A stretch of DNA of 64,000 nucleotides, taken from positions 25,443,586-25,507,585 of the forward strand of contig CM041550.1 of NCBI GenBank assembly GCA_023238725.1, read 5' to 3'. The notes beneath the pieces were generated by a model that was not told the DNA's origin, ran no database searches, and saw only the letters and a list, made by a program, of their open reading frames with translations. Shown piece after piece: positions 61,836 through 64,000 of this stretch. The stretch is from Scortum barcoo (lineage: Eukaryota; Chordata; Actinopteri; Centrarchiformes; Terapontidae). Made by a program: the position numbers and the translations under genes. Within the stretch, counting starts at the first letter, position 1; each line of letters opens with the position of its first letter.

Positions 61836-62310
61836 TGATTTATTCTTAAAGCGAAAACTAAAATGTCCTTTTTGCCCGCATTTATAGATAAACAAGATTG
61901 GCTTTGGAAAGAGAGAATACACTCTCTCTCCTGCGCTATTATGGAACTATAAATACAGGTTTCAATGTTTCATGGCCTGAATTTTATTAGAAAATCCATT
62001 CCAGTCTTTCATATACCTAATTTGATAAATTACTAGCAATGTTAGAAAAAGTCAAATAAATATGACATACCACCAAAGTCGAATACATTGTAAGCAATAC
62101 ATCTCTTTCTTTTCCTGCTCCTGAATATATCAGATGCATGTTTACTGCATGCGGTATAAATAAAATCCACCCTAAGTGGTTGTGCCAGGTCATGGATGCT
62201 GGCACACTCGTTTGGCCCTGGACGGCCTTAATTCCCTCTGTCAGGCAGTAATCAGGTCTGTTTCACATAACGGGCCATTAGTTTAAAGAGCAAATCTGCT
62301 TCCGGCGCTG
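61836..62310. promoter_or_regulatory. Candidate conserved non-coding element
   Basis: Complex block with CCGCATTTATAGATAAACAA near 61877, CTATTATGGAACTATAAATA near 61936 (a TATA-like ATAAATA), TGCATGCGGTATAAATAAAA near 62146 and CGGCCTTAATTCCC near 62222. No coding potential. It leads into a purine tract. Confidence 0.4.
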
Positions 62311-62394
62311 CTGACAATGGACAAAGTGTGTGTATGTGTGTGCGCTGCAGCAGGAGCGCGAGTATCTCTGGATGCCAAACCTGACTTGGCAGGG

Positions 62395-62485
62395 CTGGGA
62401 TAGAGGGCGGAAGAGGAGGAACGGGATGGAGATGTGGAAATAGAGAAGGAGTTGGAGGAAAAGAAGGAGGGATGGGTGTTGTGAG
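62395..62485 (+). repeat. Purine-rich tract
   Basis: Plus strand almost wholly A/G (GGAAGAGGAGGAACGGGATGG near 62410, shown partly). Overlapping minus-strand frames are compositional. Confidence 0.75.
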
Positions 62486-63589
62486 GGATGGCACAGCCGC
62501 ACTCATCGGATCCACTTGAGGAAAATGAGGCTGACAAGTCAGAGTGTACCCTGAAGATGTTTCCATTTTAACTCCATTCAAATCTGTAATCTCTGCCCTC
62601 CCCATGAACCCGCTCCTCTTTACCACATGGAGAAAAAAAACTCAAAGATACAAACCTTAAAAAGAAAGTGGCTTGTATCTGCCTCGCCCCCGGTGGCCAC
62701 GGACTTCAGACCCTCCTGTCACGTTCTTCCTCGTCTCCTGTGCTTCTTCACAGACCTCGTCCGCCAAACTCGAGGGTTTGTTTCAAAATAAGAGTATGCA
62801 AGAGACAAGTGTTGACAAGAAGATGACAACTCAGTGCTGTCACCCACCTGCCCGGCTGGCCCTGTGGAGATGTCACCATGTCGTTTGATCAGTCCTTGCC
62901 ACCACAGTCCAGTGATCAGATAACTGGAAACACAGTGGGGCAGAAATTACACAAATACCTAACATTACAGTTTCACACAGCCGGGTGAAAGTTAATTCTC
63001 TCAAGTGAGAAGGGCAGCTCTGTGCGAGGCAGTATTTTCTGTCCGTCCATGTCTGGCAGAGAGGAGGGGGGTTAGGCCAAACACCACTCCTTACCCTAAT
63101 AGCTTAAGACACAGCCAGCATTTGCTTTCATCTCTCAGGGGGAGCACTGACACAAACGATTTTCGTTCCTCTCTGGCCCCCCTCCATTTGCCGATCCACA
63201 CATGTGCTCTCTTGTTGATTCATTTTCTCTTACAGAATAAACCAGAGTCAGAAAACAAGTGAGAAACAGAAAAAAATGCCTTAAACATAAACAGAAAAAG
63301 CCACGCTGTTAGAGGGTGTTTCTATCTGAAATCACATTAGAGACGAAAACTTCTGTTCAACAGGGAGCCTTAATGAGGCAGCTCAAGAATGCTACAGAAC
63401 TACATTTTTTTATTTAAACGTACAACTGGGATCACTGTTATTTGTCAAAATGCAGGTTCAGTGAATCTGTGTAACTAAGAGCCAAATGGTTTCAAATAGG
63501 TAAATTATTGGCAAATTATATAAAAGCACTGATTTAAAAAGCCTGTATTTCTGTACTCTCCCTGAGTTTGGACATCAGCAGTGTGTGCT
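62486..63589. other. No gene seen
   Basis: GC-richer unique sequence in parts (62660-62890, 63000-63200), with no recognised exon or repeat. Confidence 0.4.
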
Positions 63590-63930
63590 TGATGACGCAT
63601 ATTTTATTTTCGGTTTTCTTCCAGAGTGTCTGGGATGTGGCCCACGCCTCCAGGCGAACTGTGCTTTCCGGAAGCTCTTTTTCCTCACCGCCCTCCAATC
63701 CTCCACCCCATCAGGCTCAGTCAGCGTGCCCCCCTCCACCCCCCTTCCTCATCCAGCGACATGGCATTTGCACTGCTGAGGAGAATGTGAGCTAATGAAA
63801 GTGTAAAGCCTGTGGTCACTAGAGTATAAAATTCACATTTGGCCAAGACCGGCTGTGCAATCTGATATTATGAGCCCCGCCGCACAGAGAGCGAGGGCTT
63901 GAAATAGCACTCAAAAAAGACACAGCGAAG
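63590..63930. promoter_or_regulatory. Candidate conserved non-coding element
   Basis: Complex block with a C-rich middle (CCCCCCTCCACCCCCC type near 63727-63745) and CpG words (AGCCCCGCCGCACAGAGAGC near 63873). It also has TGAGCTAATGAAAGTG near 63788. A pyrimidine-AG (TTTTCTTCCAG near 63613) looks like a splice acceptor, but the following frame is unrecognised. Confidence 0.35.
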
Positions 63931-64000
63931 CAAACACAAGAGAGGGACACAGGATTGAAGTAGGTTTTTGTGAAATAATTTCATGTTACTGACATCCGGA

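Noticed and set aside
63611..63795. Possible exon after TTTTCTTCCAG
   Set aside because: Proline-rich frames from C-rich DNA with no recognised similarity.

Overview
The window looks like nuclear DNA from a teleost fish, probably a spiny-rayed (percomorph) lineage. The clues are AT-rich sequence with dense CA/TG, ATCT, CT and TA microsatellites, two copies of a tRNA-derived SINE with the fish-type CT-rich body and an 'AATAAAGGC' tail, retroposon 3' tails of the 'GGATCAATAAAGTAT(CTAT)n' type, and several old interspersed repeats common in fish genomes. There is no sign of bacterial or viral gene organisation. Names given to repeat families rest on recall of their sequence; no library search was possible.

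No protein-coding gene can be supported anywhere in the 64 kb. The open frames are short, overlap one another on both strands, often run through microsatellites, and none shows a domain I recognise. No structural tRNA, rRNA or CRISPR array is seen. The window therefore reads as a gene desert or the interior of a very large intron.

Layout. 0-14 kb is mostly unique AT-rich DNA with retroposon tails (402-446, 790-950), a perfect 15-bp-arm hairpin (2013-2046), a 660-bp element with terminal inverted repeats (6341-7004) and diverged copies of a palindrome-rich fish repeat (4.2-4.6, 8.0-8.4 kb). 14.8-23.1 kb has pyrimidine/purine tracts and several GC-richer, complex blocks that look like conserved non-coding regulatory DNA, densest at 22.1-23.1 kb. 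23.7-25.5 kb carries two SINEs in opposite orientation, each with a target-site duplication. 28.5-30.3 kb is a second block of candidate regulatory DNA. 34-42 kb is repeat-rich, with more palindromic-family copies, a 500-bp fish repeat and a 9-bp minisatellite. 44.7-48.7 kb is the longest run of candidate regulatory elements. 50.8 kb has another fish interspersed repeat. 56.7-63.9 kb has further candidate elements separated by AT-rich DNA.

The best biological reading is a chain of candidate long-range enhancers in a gene desert next to (or inside) a developmental regulator that lies outside the window. That is inference from base composition and texture only. Alignment to other fish and to tetrapods would confirm or dismiss it.
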